Counted from the stretch's first letter, positions 12,541-22,658 are shown. The stretch: 64,000 nucleotides of DNA from Paraescarpia echinospica (GCA_020002185.1 CM034538.1:64238333-64302332); one strand, 5' to 3'. Notes: generated by a model not told the origin, from the letters alone. Numbers and translations: made by a program.

Positions 12541-12765
12541 GCTATCTAGATTGATGGTGTATGAATGCAGAGCGGGCCTGGTTGCAACCCCTATAGGAAC
12601 ATGCATGTGTAAATTTACAAACAGGGTACACACATCCCCTTGCTGTGTTAAACAGTTTGCACATGGTTTTACCATCAGCAGTAACCGGCCCTGAGAAGTA
12701 GGTTGGCGTCTGGGAGGGGAATGATGCGTTTTGAACCCGGCGGGAGTCGTTGCGGGGTACACGAG
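12541..12765 (-). pseudogene. DIRS gag, C-terminal part (left of Polinton insertion)
   Basis: Minus-strand frame with a cysteine/histidine cluster (CKLFNTARGC, CKFTHACSYRGC) like the zinc-binding tail of DIRS gag, ending in a TAG just before the RT gene. Its 5' continuation is at 29102 and beyond. When the Polinton and one CACGAG copy are ignored, the two halves share a single open frame. That is strong evidence that the Polinton landed in gag. Confidence 0.85.
12760..12765. repeat. Target-site duplication, left copy (CACGAG)
   Basis: A perfect 6-bp direct repeat with 29102-29107, immediately outside the AG...CT ends. Six bases is the known Polinton target duplication length. Confidence 0.93.
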
Positions 12766-12947
12766 AGTAGTAGGTGAGCCGTTTTCAATAAGTAACTCAG
12801 CAGGTGCATGTGCAGTTTTGTCTATTTTAGCTGACCTAAGGGCATTTTCCTGTGGTCATTTGCTGACCTAAGCGTCCCTAGCAGAGAGAGAAGTGGACCT
12901 AAGCGCCCCTAGCGGAGAGAAGTGGACCTAGCCGTCTCATCTAAGGT
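12766..12947 (+). repeat. Polinton left terminal inverted repeat
   Basis: About 182 bp pairing with 28944-29101 in reverse complement. The outer 100 bp match almost perfectly (for example GAGTTACTTATT...GTGCAGTTTTGTC). Differences are a 29-bp duplicated block here (GTGGACCTAAGCGCCCCTAG region) and an A-run in the right copy. Confidence 0.95.
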
Positions 12948-13278
12948 GAGAGACAATAAAATAATCCAACAACATATAATCAATGTAGAAACTTTTTTTA
13001 TTTTACCTCTTTACTTATCATCATCCATACAACAATAGCCATCATCGACAATATCTCCGTTATGGATAAATCCCCAATTTTCATGGTCGCCCGTGTCCAT
13101 AGGAGATGGTGACGGTGGTGACGCGAAATCATACCATGGAGATGCCGGTTCAATACGTAGGCGTTTTTTTTATATCGCACAGGGTTTGGTAGAATTGACA
13201 ACGATGCTCATCACGAAGCTCTTCTTCGCTGTAAGGTAAGTATTAAAACTTTGAAAACTATACCAATGAGACGTTAAA

Positions 13279-13369
<91 letters not shown>

Positions 13370-14163
13370 GCTATAACCAGACACAGCGTTGCTAGGCAAC
13401 CACAAGCTATTTTGAGTGCGTGGACGGTCAAAGAGAAGAGTCAGCAGTCAGAACTGCTTAGAACTAGTTCGTCTATGAATAGGAATTAAAACTGAATACA
13501 TAAACAAAATCTTGAAAACAGTCAACTGTTTTTACTATACAGCATCTCGTTAGCAAGGTGTCTTGTGACCCATACTTCCCGTCTTTAACGAAGTATCTTG
13601 TGACATGTAAGAGGAAGTCGCCGAGGAGAGAACTATTTTTACTATGTAACATCCTGTCTTTAACGAAACGTCTTGTAAGAGGAAGTCGCCGTCTATCTAG
13701 GTCGAGAGAGAGAGAATTTACCGAGGTAACAAAGCAAAAGCAATAATAATAATAATAATAATAAATAATAAATAATAATTTGAACACTTACGTGCACTCC
13801 AAGTCTTCTCCTTCTCCTTCTTCTTCTTCTCCTTCTTCTTCTTCTTCCTCCACTTCATCATCATATTCTTCTCGAGCAGCGCTAAAAAGATGATATATAG
13901 TCAACTGTTAGATGTGATAAATGAATAATTATGGGTAACTATATACTTTTCAAAGTTTTGATATATGTAGGAGAACTAGCGGTTAAATATGAAGAACTTC
14001 TAAAGAACCCTATGTAATTACCTGAATGAAGTAAATACATAGTCATAAAAAAACATGACATCAAGTAAATAATAATAATAATAGATACTCACATCTTCCT
14101 TTCTATTTCTTTCCATTCTTCTTTTATTTTACCCCAGGGTATATCTCCGCCTTCGACAGCCAT
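12948..14163 (-). CDS. Spliced acidic LxCxE protein (adintovirus oncoid-like)
   Basis: A minus-strand gene with three apparent exons: 14163-14093 (ATG, donor GTGAGT), 13881-13792 (acceptor TTTTTAG, donor GTAAGT) and 13228 onward (acceptor TTACAG). Phases agree at both junctions. Exon 2 is a run of glutamates with a few glycines. At the exon 2/3 junction the reading frame gives LECTE, preceded by Asp and followed by acidic residues, the arrangement of the pRb-binding motif in E1A, E7 and large T. The frame stops at 13150 (79 aa). A run of eight A/T at 13164-13171 precedes a second open frame to 13011, so a one-base slip could extend it by about 46 residues. A poly(A) signal (reverse-strand AATAAA) lies at 13002-12997. 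Adintoviruses are known to carry LxCxE oncoids; the host target here is inferred only. Confidence 0.66.
13283..13367. repeat. (AC)n microsatellite in intron
   Basis: About 42 AC units within the second intron of the LxCxE gene. Confidence 0.99.
13368..13402. repeat. Subterminal inverted motif, left copy
   Basis: GTGCTATAACCAGACACAG followed by CGTTGCTAGGCAAC matches, in reverse complement, the right-end sequence at 28908-28940 (GTTGTCTAGCAAC ... GTCTGGTTATAGGCAC). In the right end it abuts the terminal repeat. Here it is displaced about 420 bp inward, beyond exon 3 of the LxCxE gene. Confidence 0.7.
13575..13695. repeat. Short direct repeats in intron 2
   Basis: The block TTTAACGAAG...TCTTGT...AAGAGGAAGTCGCCG occurs twice (about 13579-13624 and 13652-13691). 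Related GTCTTGTGAC/CCGTCT words recur near 14287-14310. No function is evident. Confidence 0.6.
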
Positions 14164-14759
14164 CTTTCTTGTTCTTGTTGTTGTTATGAAATGAATTGAA
14201 TAGTTAACACACGAACTTTCAAGACAGTCAGTTAACTTCCCGCATCATAATGAGGCGTATAATTATACGTTTGTAAAAGAGGTGGTGTCTTGTGACGTCC
14301 CGTCTCGGATTAGTCTTCCTGTTTTTAACGAGCCATCTGTTTACGGTTAAAGGATGTACGTCCTGTCTTTCTTTGTGTTCGCTAAACTAGTCCGTAAAAA
14401 TAGATGCCAACATCCTGGGCGTCTTATTAAAGACAGGAAAATGCACCGTAAGATCCTGCAGGTGTCTTATCGTCTACCTAGTATACTGTTGCAGTCACAA
14501 GACTGATGACTGGATATTTTTCTTTGTTTGCTCTGTAAAATAGTTGATTGATAGCTTTTTCTTTAACGCTCTGACTAACAGTCACAAGATTGTTGATTGA
14601 CAGCTTTATCTTTAACGCCCTCCTGACTAACAGTCACAAGACTGCTAACCGAGGCACTTTCTGTGTATATAAATCCAGGCTAAATTGTAGAAAACATAAC
14701 CAACTCTTGCTCTCAACCGTCGATTTCTCTTCAAGCATTCTTCGTGACTCAGCAACAAC
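14164..14759. promoter_or_regulatory. Divergent promoter region between LxCxE gene and RPA-like gene
   Basis: A 596-bp non-coding interval between two divergent start codons. A TATA-like TATATAAAT at 14666-14674 lies about 90 bp before the RPA-like ATG. A TATAATTATA at 14262-14271 lies about 100 bp before the LxCxE ATG on the other strand. The middle carries repeated ACTAACAGTCACAAGA-type words (14572, 14626). Both TATA calls are by sequence only. Confidence 0.5.
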
Positions 14760-15248
14760 ATGGCGACCGCTAATGGAACCTCCGACAAAGCGATCGATCT
14801 GACAGGTCTCGAAACGGTAAGTGACGGTTGTTACGCGTTCGATAGACCTCTGAATATTGTAACATGCGCTCTGAATTCGAAATATGTATGTTACGCGTCT
14901 TGTCGTCAGTGTACCCGCAAAGTTTTGCTTGAAACGAAAGGTCATCACACCGTCACGGCATGTCCGGTCCACGGTCGACAGAAGAGCGCGCCTGTATATA
15001 AATACTGTATGGGTATATTGTTGGGTGATCGAAAAGGCGTTGAATTGTGGGTCACAGCTTTTGACGTCATAACCCAGCGGGTTATAGGACTGTCGGCCAT
15101 TGACTATATGTCACTGAAAACAGACGAAGAGCGTTATGGTGTAGTGAGCGTCCTGTTCGGCAAACAGGCTAGGGTGACTATCAGAAAGTCATCAAAAGGC
15201 TGTTACGTGAACTATTCCGTGACAGCACTGGAAGTGATTGAACAGTAA
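14760..15248 (+). CDS. RPA70-like single-stranded DNA-binding protein (zinc ribbon OB fold)
   Basis: A 162-aa protein resembling the C-terminal DNA-binding domain C of replication protein A large subunit. A CxxC (CRQC, residues 47-50) and a CPVH pair (residues 68-71) form a plausible zinc ribbon. An OB-fold-like sequence follows: YKYCMGILLGDRKGVELWVTAF, then VIGLSAIDYMSL and VTIRKSSKGCYVNYSVTALEVI. In RPA70 the equivalent order is zinc ribbon, 'W-V-T-x-F' strand, 'ILG' helix and a closing V-R strand set. The likely role is protecting single-stranded DNA during strand-displacement replication by the element's polymerase; that role is inferred. It is the first plus-strand gene, with a TATA box upstream. 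It could instead be a different OB-fold protein. Confidence 0.62.
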   Translation: MATANGTSDKAIDLTGLETVSDGCYAFDRPLNIVTCALNSKYVCYASCRQCTRKVLLETKGHHTVTACPVHGRQKSAPVYKYCMGILLGDRKGVELWVTAFDVITQRVIGLSAIDYMSLKTDEERYGVVSVLFGKQARVTIRKSSKGCYVNYSVTALEVIEQ

Positions 15249-15321
15249 CTGTGGCAAGGTGTCACCGGAAATAACCAGGTTGTAATTTCATATGTTGTAG
15301 TTTGAATACCTGTCCGAGTGT

Positions 15322-16425
15322 ATGGACGACGAGACCTATCAGCATGTCAAATCATCGTCGCCCGAGGGATCTCAAACGTTGAAAAGACATCTGAGTTACT
15401 CGGATGTCAGCGATGATGAGGCAAGTGCAATTTTTTGTGGGTCGTGTAGATGGAGTAGTGATGACGACGACGACCATGTTGTTCACTGTAGTAGCGATTT
15501 ACGGGAGAGTGTAGAGAAGATCAATGCCATTCAAAAACGATCGGAGGAAATGATAGACGAAGATGTATTTATAGCGACTATCTCCAACGCCTGCGTGCCC
15601 TACGCGTCCAAGTCACTGTGTCGTGAACACGAAGGCCTTTGTATGTCACTGTACACCCTGGATCAGAGCAAAATCCTGAATGCACTGAATGAGGCAGTGG
15701 ACCAAATCGCATATGCATCACATACACCGGAGTGGGGTGACTATTCCATCCCACGAGTGAAAGAGACTCTACGTGAGCGAGGTATATCCTTGCTGAATGA
15801 AGGTAAGGAGGTGCCGGCGAGAGCTAGTCTCAAAAAACAAGAAGACGACCTCACAGCGGAAATGAGGGACTTGTACCTGTTGTACTCAACTGCAGCCAAC
15901 GCCTGTATTCGGCGTGTAACCAACAGACTGGACCGTACCTTCGAAGATCAATACGTTGACTTGTACAGAGTGAGCAGTGACTTGATCTACGACACTTTGA
16001 GGTGGACAGTGAGACATATGCGATTTAAAGTGGACTTTCCGTCGTGGACACACATGATACTATACCACGTGTCGAAGCCATCCTGCGCACTTGTGGTATA
16101 GCACTGACGTCTGACCTTAATTAACAAGGGCGTCTAACGAAACTGTCACTTACACTCATCATCATATAACCTTGTTCTTTTTTATTGTGTTTAATAGGAT
16201 GACGGTGAATTAGGTCGTATACGTCGTGTTTATACGGATGACAACGACGACACCGATGATGATGATGACGTCGATACACAAAAGCACATTACATGGGCAC
16301 CGAAACAAAGATCTGTCATCGAAGGCGTGTTGAGGTGCCCTTGCGTCGTCGCCTTCTCGAAGTACTCCATGAGCGTCGTCAGCAGGGTCCTCATACGACG
16401 TCACCGACGACGACATTCGATATGA
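15322..16425 (+). CDS. Acidic hypothetical protein, possibly spliced
   Basis: The first block (15322-16101, 259 codons) has a serine- and aspartate-rich N-terminus (SDVSDDEASAIF, a DDDDDH run) followed by a mostly helical region. It ends in TAG directly after an apparent donor (GTATAG at 16096). A strong polypyrimidine-AG acceptor (TTCTTTTTTATTGTGTTTAATAG) ends at 16197, and the downstream frame continues in phase to 16425, adding an acidic DDNDDTDDDDD stretch and an ITWAPKQRSVIEGV segment with a basic end. Splicing is inferred; without it the protein is 259 aa. I do not recognise the family. Acidic N-termini of this kind are common in viral regulatory proteins, but no function is claimed. 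Confidence 0.5.
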
Positions 16426-16829
16426 CATGCGATAACGTCACCCTCGATGCATCTCCTGCTGACTTGTCTTTAGAGATGACCTGCGTTGACGACGACGACG
16501 ACACATCATCACCGTCGTCAGAATACGAACAACTTCAGTCGAGTAAATCTATATTTGACATGTCACCCCATGGACTATTAATATGGGCGACCTTTCTGAA
16601 CTGCATGCCGTTAGGCTATAGAGAGCCTTTCGTTGCTCTGGCATCTCTACAGAACAATATAGCGCACTTGTCTAACGCGTTGTATTCGTCGACGCCGACT
16701 ACTGTGAGGGAAGCGGTGCGACACTGCTGCTTTGACATTGCCCGAAATATAACTCGGGACGAACATATCGACGCTGTCGTATCTAGTATCCGTAGAGAAC
16801 ATTATAGTCATGTTCAATTTGAAAATTAG
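16293..16829 (+). CDS. Hypothetical acidic protein, 178 aa
   Basis: An ORF in a different frame that overlaps the putative second exon of the preceding gene. The first 45 residues are basic. Residues 58-75 include EMTCVDDDDD, a cysteine followed by an acidic run. The C-terminal half (GLLIWATFLNCMPLGYREPFVALASLQNNIAHLSNALYS) looks like a folded helical domain. Its out-of-frame overlap with the upstream exon suggests alternative splicing or an independent start. It is unrecognised. Confidence 0.42.
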   Translation: MGTETKICHRRRVEVPLRRRLLEVLHERRQQGPHTTSPTTTFDMTCDNVTLDASPADLSLEMTCVDDDDDTSSPSSEYEQLQSSKSIFDMSPHGLLIWATFLNCMPLGYREPFVALASLQNNIAHLSNALYSSTPTTVREAVRHCCFDIARNITRDEHIDAVVSSIRREHYSHVQFEN

Positions 16830-16852
16830 TTGTGTAGAAGGGTTCTATGACA

Positions 16853-16905
16853 AAAGAGGAAATGCACCTCTACAATGTTGTTTGAGGTTAGTGGCGCCTC
16901 GTAAT
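16853..16905 (+). promoter_or_regulatory. Conserved 3' intergenic motif, copy 1
   Basis: AAAGAGGAAATGCACCTCTAC...GTT...GAGGTTAGTGGCGCC lies just after the 178-aa ORF and is repeated after PolB (21698-21742). GAGG and CCTC can pair as a short stem. Both copies are near AATAAA signals (16983 and 21696), so an RNA 3'-end or regulatory role is possible. Confidence 0.55.
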
Positions 16906-17063
16906 AGTAACCTAGTAGTAGTAGTAGTAGTAGTAGTTTTCGATTTTTGAATTTCATTACGCTTGTGTAATCTTTAGTGAGAAATAAAAGGTATATGTAA
17001 TAGTCTTCTTGAGTGTCCGTTGTTCTTTCGTTTCAAAGAGTGACTTTGCTGGTATACGACGTG

Positions 17064-17136
<73 letters not shown>

Positions 17137-17285
17137 ATCGATTTATACGTAGCCCACGTTATCACATAGTGTCCCCTATATAGTCAATCTTTACACCACC
17201 ACCACCACCACCACCACCACCACGTGTGATTATATAGAAATAGACAAGCATCCTTCGTCCATCAGTTGTAGGCGGACGCGACGTC
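16906..17285. other. Intergenic region with AC microsatellite
   Basis: Contains (GTA)n at 16914-16937, a poly(A) signal AATAAA at 16983, an (AC)n run at 17069-17133 and (CAC)n at 17193-17222. A TATA-like GATTATATAGA near 17227 lies about 60 bp before the PolB start. Confidence 0.7.
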
Positions 17286-20200
17286 ATGAAGAAGCACGTT
17301 TGTCGTCACTGTGGTATCGTCAGCGATACATACGACGATTTGCAAAGTCACATCCAGCAAAGGCATTCATCCCTTCAGTCACCGTCGCGAGTGGCGCCAT
17401 CTGCTGAATCCAAAAGAACCACCCATCGATGTCAGGTATGTTCAAAAGATTTCGCGAGCCGATACACCTTGCTACGTCACATGAAGACGTCATGTGGTAA
17501 GGTACCCGTGGAGAAAAACCACCGCTGCGAGATTTGCGCACGTGAATTCGCGAGACGTGACAACTTGTTACAACATATCAAGGTATGTAGAAGACGAGAT
17601 GAAGTCACGAGGAAGAGGAGGAAGCCACCCAAGCGAACAAGACGTGAAGAGCAACCTCGTGACGACGTCGTCGATCCCATACATCCTCCCTCGCAACTCC
17701 CCTTGCCCGATCATCTGTCTAGTGATCTGCGAGATGTCGTTCGAGACCACTGGTCGACCATCAGAAGCCACGTGATCAGAGGCCCCGTTCAATCCATTTT
17801 CAATTACAGGGTGACGACACCGGACACGACTCATCTAGAACCATCCTTGAAGATCATGTTTCAACAACAGAAACACGCCTTTAAGATCAATCTTAGTTAC
17901 GGTTTTGTCCTGAGGAACAAGATCACCAATATACATCGGTATTATCATTCGTCATGTAACTGTTGCGGACGTTACCTCGATGAACCGTGTCTGATTACCA
18001 ACACCGAAGACTTTGATGCATTTCTAGAGCGTATCCGAGAAACAGACGTGTTGCGGTGGGCTATCAATCAACGTCCGAACAGTCAATGGGTATGCGAGGC
18101 GGTCACGAACGTCACCTTCTTCGTCAATCACATCGTACAGCATCCTATAGGATGCGCGGACATCACCCTTTCCAGGTACATCAAGAAGAACCGTGCCGTC
18201 ATCGGACTGGAAAGAGAAGTCAACAACAACAAGAAGTACACCGACAATCTGTGTTTCTTCCGTTGTCTGGCTCCGCATCGTGGATGTGACCCACATTACC
18301 TGGAACCCAATGTGAAGGTACTCTACGAGAAGTACGACCACGAAGACGGAGTGTCTATGAAAGACTTTGAGGGAGTGACGATGGACGACCTCTATCGGAT
18401 CGAGACCACCTTTGAGATCAACGTGTGCGTCTACACCCTCATCGAACCAAAGGAAGTAGAAGACGGAAAGACGACTGCCGAGCTCGTACGTCATTCATTG
18501 TGTCATTATTCCGACATCTTGTACGTCAATGTGTACGACACACACTTTTCCTATATACAAGACATCAATATGTACTGTCACTCTTATCGTTGCAGGAAAT
18601 GCGCTGACTCGTTGTGGAAAGACGCGTACCAACTAGAGAGACACGAGCGCACGTGTAAGGGTGGCACGCGAAAGATCTATCCCGGTGGTGTCTACCGTCC
18701 GACGCCGACAGTCTTCCAGCGTTTGGACGACGAAAACATTCATGTTCCCGAGTGCTTGCGCTACTACCCCTCTCGTGCTACCTTCGACTTCGAGTCCTGG
18801 TTCGATACGTAACTCCTTCCGTCGGACAGCGACAAGGTTCATTGGGTGTCTCGTCACGTACCCTTGAGCGTGTCACTGGCGAGCAACGTGCCTGGATTCG
18901 AAGAAGCGCAATGTCTTATCACCGATGGTGATAGCGACAAGTTGGTGTCCGACATGATGTCCGTCCTTCAGTCTATGAGCAGTGCTGCCTACGAAGCCAT
19001 GATAGACGATTACGAGAGGGTCCTTCAAGAACTCGCGGAAGCCATCGCGACCTGGGACGAACACGAGGCGGCAGCGGTGTAGGAAGCACCGGCAGACAAC
19101 GAGTCTAAGCGACAACCGACCAATCCCTACAAGACACTCATGGGTCAATTGTACGGTTGGCTTCATCAGTTGCCCGTCATCGGATTCAACTCAAGCAGGT
19201 ACGACCTGAACGTCATCAAACAGTTCCTGGTATCCTACTTCCTGTCCACATCGGAAGAAAGAGAGGAGGAGGAGGAGGGTCCTGGAGACTTTCACGTGAT
19301 CAAACGCGGCAACACGTTTATGTGTCTCTCGACGGATAACCTGAAATTCGTCGATATGACTCATTATATCGCTCCGGGATTCTCGTACGATAAGTACCTG
19401 AAAGCGTACGGTTGCGAGGTTACGAAAGGTCACTTCCCGTACGAATACATGGACAGGTTGGAGAGACTCGACGACACCGCTCTGCCTCCCAAAGAGTCTT
19501 TTTTCAGTCGACTGAAGAACGAAGGTATTTCCGACGAGGACTATACCCGTTGTCAAGATGCGTGGCGAGACAACGACATGAAGACTTTGCGAGATTTTCT
19601 CGTCTGGTACAACAACAGAGATGTCGTACCGTTCTTGCAGGCCATCGACAAACAGTTTGCCTTCTACCGACAACGCGGTCTCGACATGTTCAAACAAGCC
19701 ATCAGTATACCCGGTTTGACCTTGGCCCACCTGTTCAACTATGTACCGGAGAAGACCTTCTTCACCCTCTTCAACGAGACAAACAAGGATATCCATCAAC
19801 TGGTCAGAGATAACATCGTCGGAGGACCTTCGCTCATCTTCACCAGACATCACGAGAAAGGGGTTACGAAGATACGTCGGAACGATTACGGTGATGCGGC
19901 TCGAACGTGTCAGTCCATCGTCGGATATGATGCGAATGCATTGTATTTGTGGTCTCTATCACAGGACATGCCGATGGGATGGTACACGCGACGACGGGAA
20001 GAAAAGGAGTTCCGACCGGAAGCAGGACAGCCCACCGGACAGATGGCCGCAGAATGGTTTTCTTGGGAGTCCGAAAGCACGGGACGCGTCATACGTCACC
20101 AGTCCAAAGGTCGAGGGAAGCGCATCGGTAAACTCCTGGTGGACGGTTGGTGCAGTGAAACAAAGACGGCCTATCAGTTTCACGGATGCTTCTATCACGG

Positions 20201-21653
20201 ATGTCCGTGCACCGGTCTTGAGGTCAACAAGGTCAACGGGAAACCCATGACTCAACTCCTCGCCGAAACACGAATGAACACGGCCTACCTTTGTCACTTC
20301 GTCAGGGTCGTCGAGATGTGGGAATGCGAATGGAAGGTCACGAGACGCGTTGCGTGTGTGAAACTGTTTCTGGACGTCTCCTTTCGCCGCCGCCGCGTGC
20401 CATGGAAGATGACGTCACAAGAGATCCTGACAGGGGTACGTAATGGCAGGGTTTTCGGTATGATTCAGTGCGACATTCGTGTACCGGAGGAATTGCGCGC
20501 GCACTTTGCCGAGATGCAGCCCATCTTCAAGAACATTCACATGACCCGCGATGACTTCGGACCGTACATGCGTCGATACGCCGAAGAACACGACATCATG
20601 AGAACCCCGCGTCGAATGCTCATCGGAAGTTATCGTGGAGATAAGATCTTGCTCGCGACACCTCTCTTGCGATGATATCTGGAACACGGACTCGAGGTGA
20701 CTCATGTCTATCAGGTCATTGAGTACACACCGATCGCCTGCTTCCGACGATTCGGTGAGGCTGTGTCCACTGCGCGTCGCGAAGGAGACGTCCACCCCGA
20801 CAGGGCCATGATCGCAGACACCAACAAACTTAAGGGGAATTCTTCCTATGGGAAATTTATAACCAACGTCGATAGGCACCGCGAAGTCAGGTACTGTACG
20901 GAGAAGAGGGCATCGATGGCGATCAACGATCGTCGCTTCCATCAACTCGACGTCGTGACCGACGATGCGTACGAGATAGAGATGCACAAGCGCACCGTCA
21001 GATACACCCTGCCCACACACGTGGGATTCTTCGTGTTGCAGTGGACCAAACTGCGCATGTTGGAGTTCTACTACGACTTCATGGTCAGGTACGTTCAACT
21101 TCCGCTGTTCGAGTACTGCGAAACCGATACGGACAGCGCCTATTTGGCTCTAGCAGGTGAGTCCGTCGATGACCTCGTGACCCCGGAACTACGCGAAGAC
21201 TACTTTCGTCACCGCTCCGAATGGCTTCCGTCCGAATGTTGCGATGATCATCGGACCGAGTACGTGCTCTGTCGACTGGCCGGACGTCCGTGGAGCGGTA
21301 CCGAGACGTGTTGCGAGGTGCGCAAGGCGTACGACAAGAGAACACCTGGACTCTTCAAGGTCGAATGGTCCGGCGACTGTTTCCTGGGACTGTGCAGCAA
21401 GACCTACTATTGTTCGGGTACGGTCGATAAATACAGCACCAAGGGTCTGAACAAGCGACTCAACACCATCGACAAGCAGTCGTTCCTGGACGTGCTCACC
21501 AATCGACGGAGCGGAAGCGGAAACAATCGTGGGTTCCGGGTGAATAAGTCGTCCGTGTTAACGTGCATGCAGGAACGCGCGGCTTTGACCTACTTCTACG
21601 CCAAGCGCGTGGTCCACGAGGACGGAGTCACAACGGGACCGTTGGACGTGTGA
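17286..21653 (+). pseudogene. Family B DNA polymerase, protein-primed type, with N-terminal zinc fingers (three in-frame stops)
   Basis: One frame of about 1455 codons. It starts with one C2H2 and two C2HC-like fingers (residues 4-27, about 49-70 and 79-99), then a Polinton-typical N-terminal domain (NLCFFRCLAPHRG). Exonuclease motifs follow: TFDFESW (Exo I, about 18780), GFNSSRYDLN (Exo II, about 19185) and YNNRDVVPF (Exo III, about 19610). Polymerase motifs are YDANALYLW (A, about 19925), KLKGNSSYGKF (B, about 20828) and ETDTDSAYLAL (C, about 21123). It would replicate the linear element. TAA at 18810-18812, TAG at 19080-19082 and TGA at 20673-20675 interrupt it without any frameshift, so all motifs stay in phase. 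The stops fall after Exo I, between Exo I and Exo II, and between motifs A and B. Decay, readthrough or sequencing error are all possible. Confidence 0.93.
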
Positions 21654-21697
21654 TGACGATTGCCGTGGTGTAAGTCTACGCCGAAACACTACTGAAA

Positions 21698-21742
21698 TAA
21701 AGAGGAAATGTGCCCCTACGTTAGTTGGGGTTATAGGCGCCG
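21698..21742 (+). promoter_or_regulatory. Conserved 3' intergenic motif, copy 2
   Basis: AAAGAGGAAATGTGCCCCTAC, GTT and GGGGTTATAGGCGCC downstream of PolB match copy 1 at 16853-16905. A poly(A) signal AATAAA at 21696-21701 overlaps it. Confidence 0.55.
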
Positions 21743-21829
21743 CTTTGCTGTCACGTGGTTAGTAGGTACACAGTAGACAAAAAAAAGTTACTTAGACAGA
21801 TGTCACGTGATCGGTCGTCATAGACCATC

Positions 21830-21994
21830 ATGTCACGGACGCGAGCGGTCGTAGGAGTATCTATGGTAGGAACGATCGGAGTGTACCTGTACGTCCTATA
21901 CACCTTCTTGTTCGTTCCCCTTCGCTCTTCGTGCGGTGGAGGTATAGTCGTATCATCTAACGTCACAGAGAACGCGACCGCCTACTACTACTAG
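21830..21994 (+). CDS. Small single-pass membrane protein, 54 aa
   Basis: ATG at 21830, TAG at 21992-21994. A short basic N-terminus (MSRTRA) precedes a hydrophobic helix of about 24 residues (VVGVSMVGTIGVYLYVLYTF), then a short C-terminal tail with two N-glycosylation sequons (NVT, NAT) ending in tyrosines. It lies in the gap between PolB and the ATPase, 18 bp before the ATPase start, and would otherwise leave about 350 bp empty. The layout suggests a small virion or host-membrane protein, but no homologue is recognised. The length is short enough that chance is possible. Confidence 0.45.
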   Translation: MSRTRAVVGVSMVGTIGVYLYVLYTFLFVPLRSSCGGGIVVSSNVTENATAYYY

Positions 21995-22011
21995 AAGACG
22001 CGGCAACGATC

Positions 22012-22621
22012 ATGGATACACGATGGAAACATCCCTTCACCTGTATAGTCGCGGGTCCGACGGGATGCGGTAAGAGTACCTTCTTGACGCGTGTTCTACG
22101 TCACGCCGCAAAGATGATAGATCCACCTCCACAGAAGACGACGTGGTATTATGGAGAGTGGCAGAACGCCTACGCGTCCATAGACAACGACTCGGTGCGA
22201 TTCGAGGAAGGTTTGCCGAAGGGTGATTTCGATGCATCGACGCGAAACCTCTCGGTCATAGACGATCTGATGGCGGAAACGGATGAAAGGGTCACGACCT
22301 TTTTCACGAAAAAGAGTCATCATCAGAACACTTCCGTCCTCTATTTCGTGCAGAACCTTTTTCCGAAAAACAATCAGTCTGAACGCACAATACATGGTGG
22401 TCTTCAAGAATCCTCGTGACGCGTCGCAGATATGTCACTTGGCGCGACAGATGTATCCGGGACGCCTGAAGTTTGTACAGGAAGCGTTCAAAGACGCCAC
22501 GTCATTACCGTACGGTTATCTCCTGATCGATCTGAAACAGGACACACCCGAAGACATGCGTCTGCGTACAGCCATCTTTCCGGACGACGGTATTCAGTAC
22601 GTGTACCAGCCCAAGGTATAA
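22012..22621 (+). pseudogene. FtsK/HerA-type genome-packaging ATPase (one frameshift)
   Basis: A P-loop ATPase of the virion-packaging (A32/FtsK-HerA) group that would pump DNA into capsids. Walker A is GPTGCGKS (residues 15-22) and Walker B is LSVIDDLM (about residue 81). YFVQNLF is the expected strand after Walker B. The first frame runs to 22419. From about 22360-22375 the conserved continuation, ISLNAQYMVVFKNPRD and then the C-terminal FPDDGIQYVYQPKV, is in the next frame and ends at 22621. A single one-base lesion near FPKNN explains this. Total length (about 200 codons) is typical. It sits between PolB and the capsid genes. Confidence 0.9.
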
Positions 22622-22658
22622 GACGACTGCGCATGGACATCGTCTCTTCAGTCGCAGG

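Noticed and set aside
17286..18812. Treating the zinc-finger ORF as a separate gene from PolB
   Set aside because: It is in the same frame as the downstream polymerase parts and ends inside the Exo I motif region, so it is the N-terminal part of one interrupted PolB.
19191..19853. 220-codon antisense ORF
   Set aside because: Opposite PolB between Exo II and motif A. No family features; a shadow.
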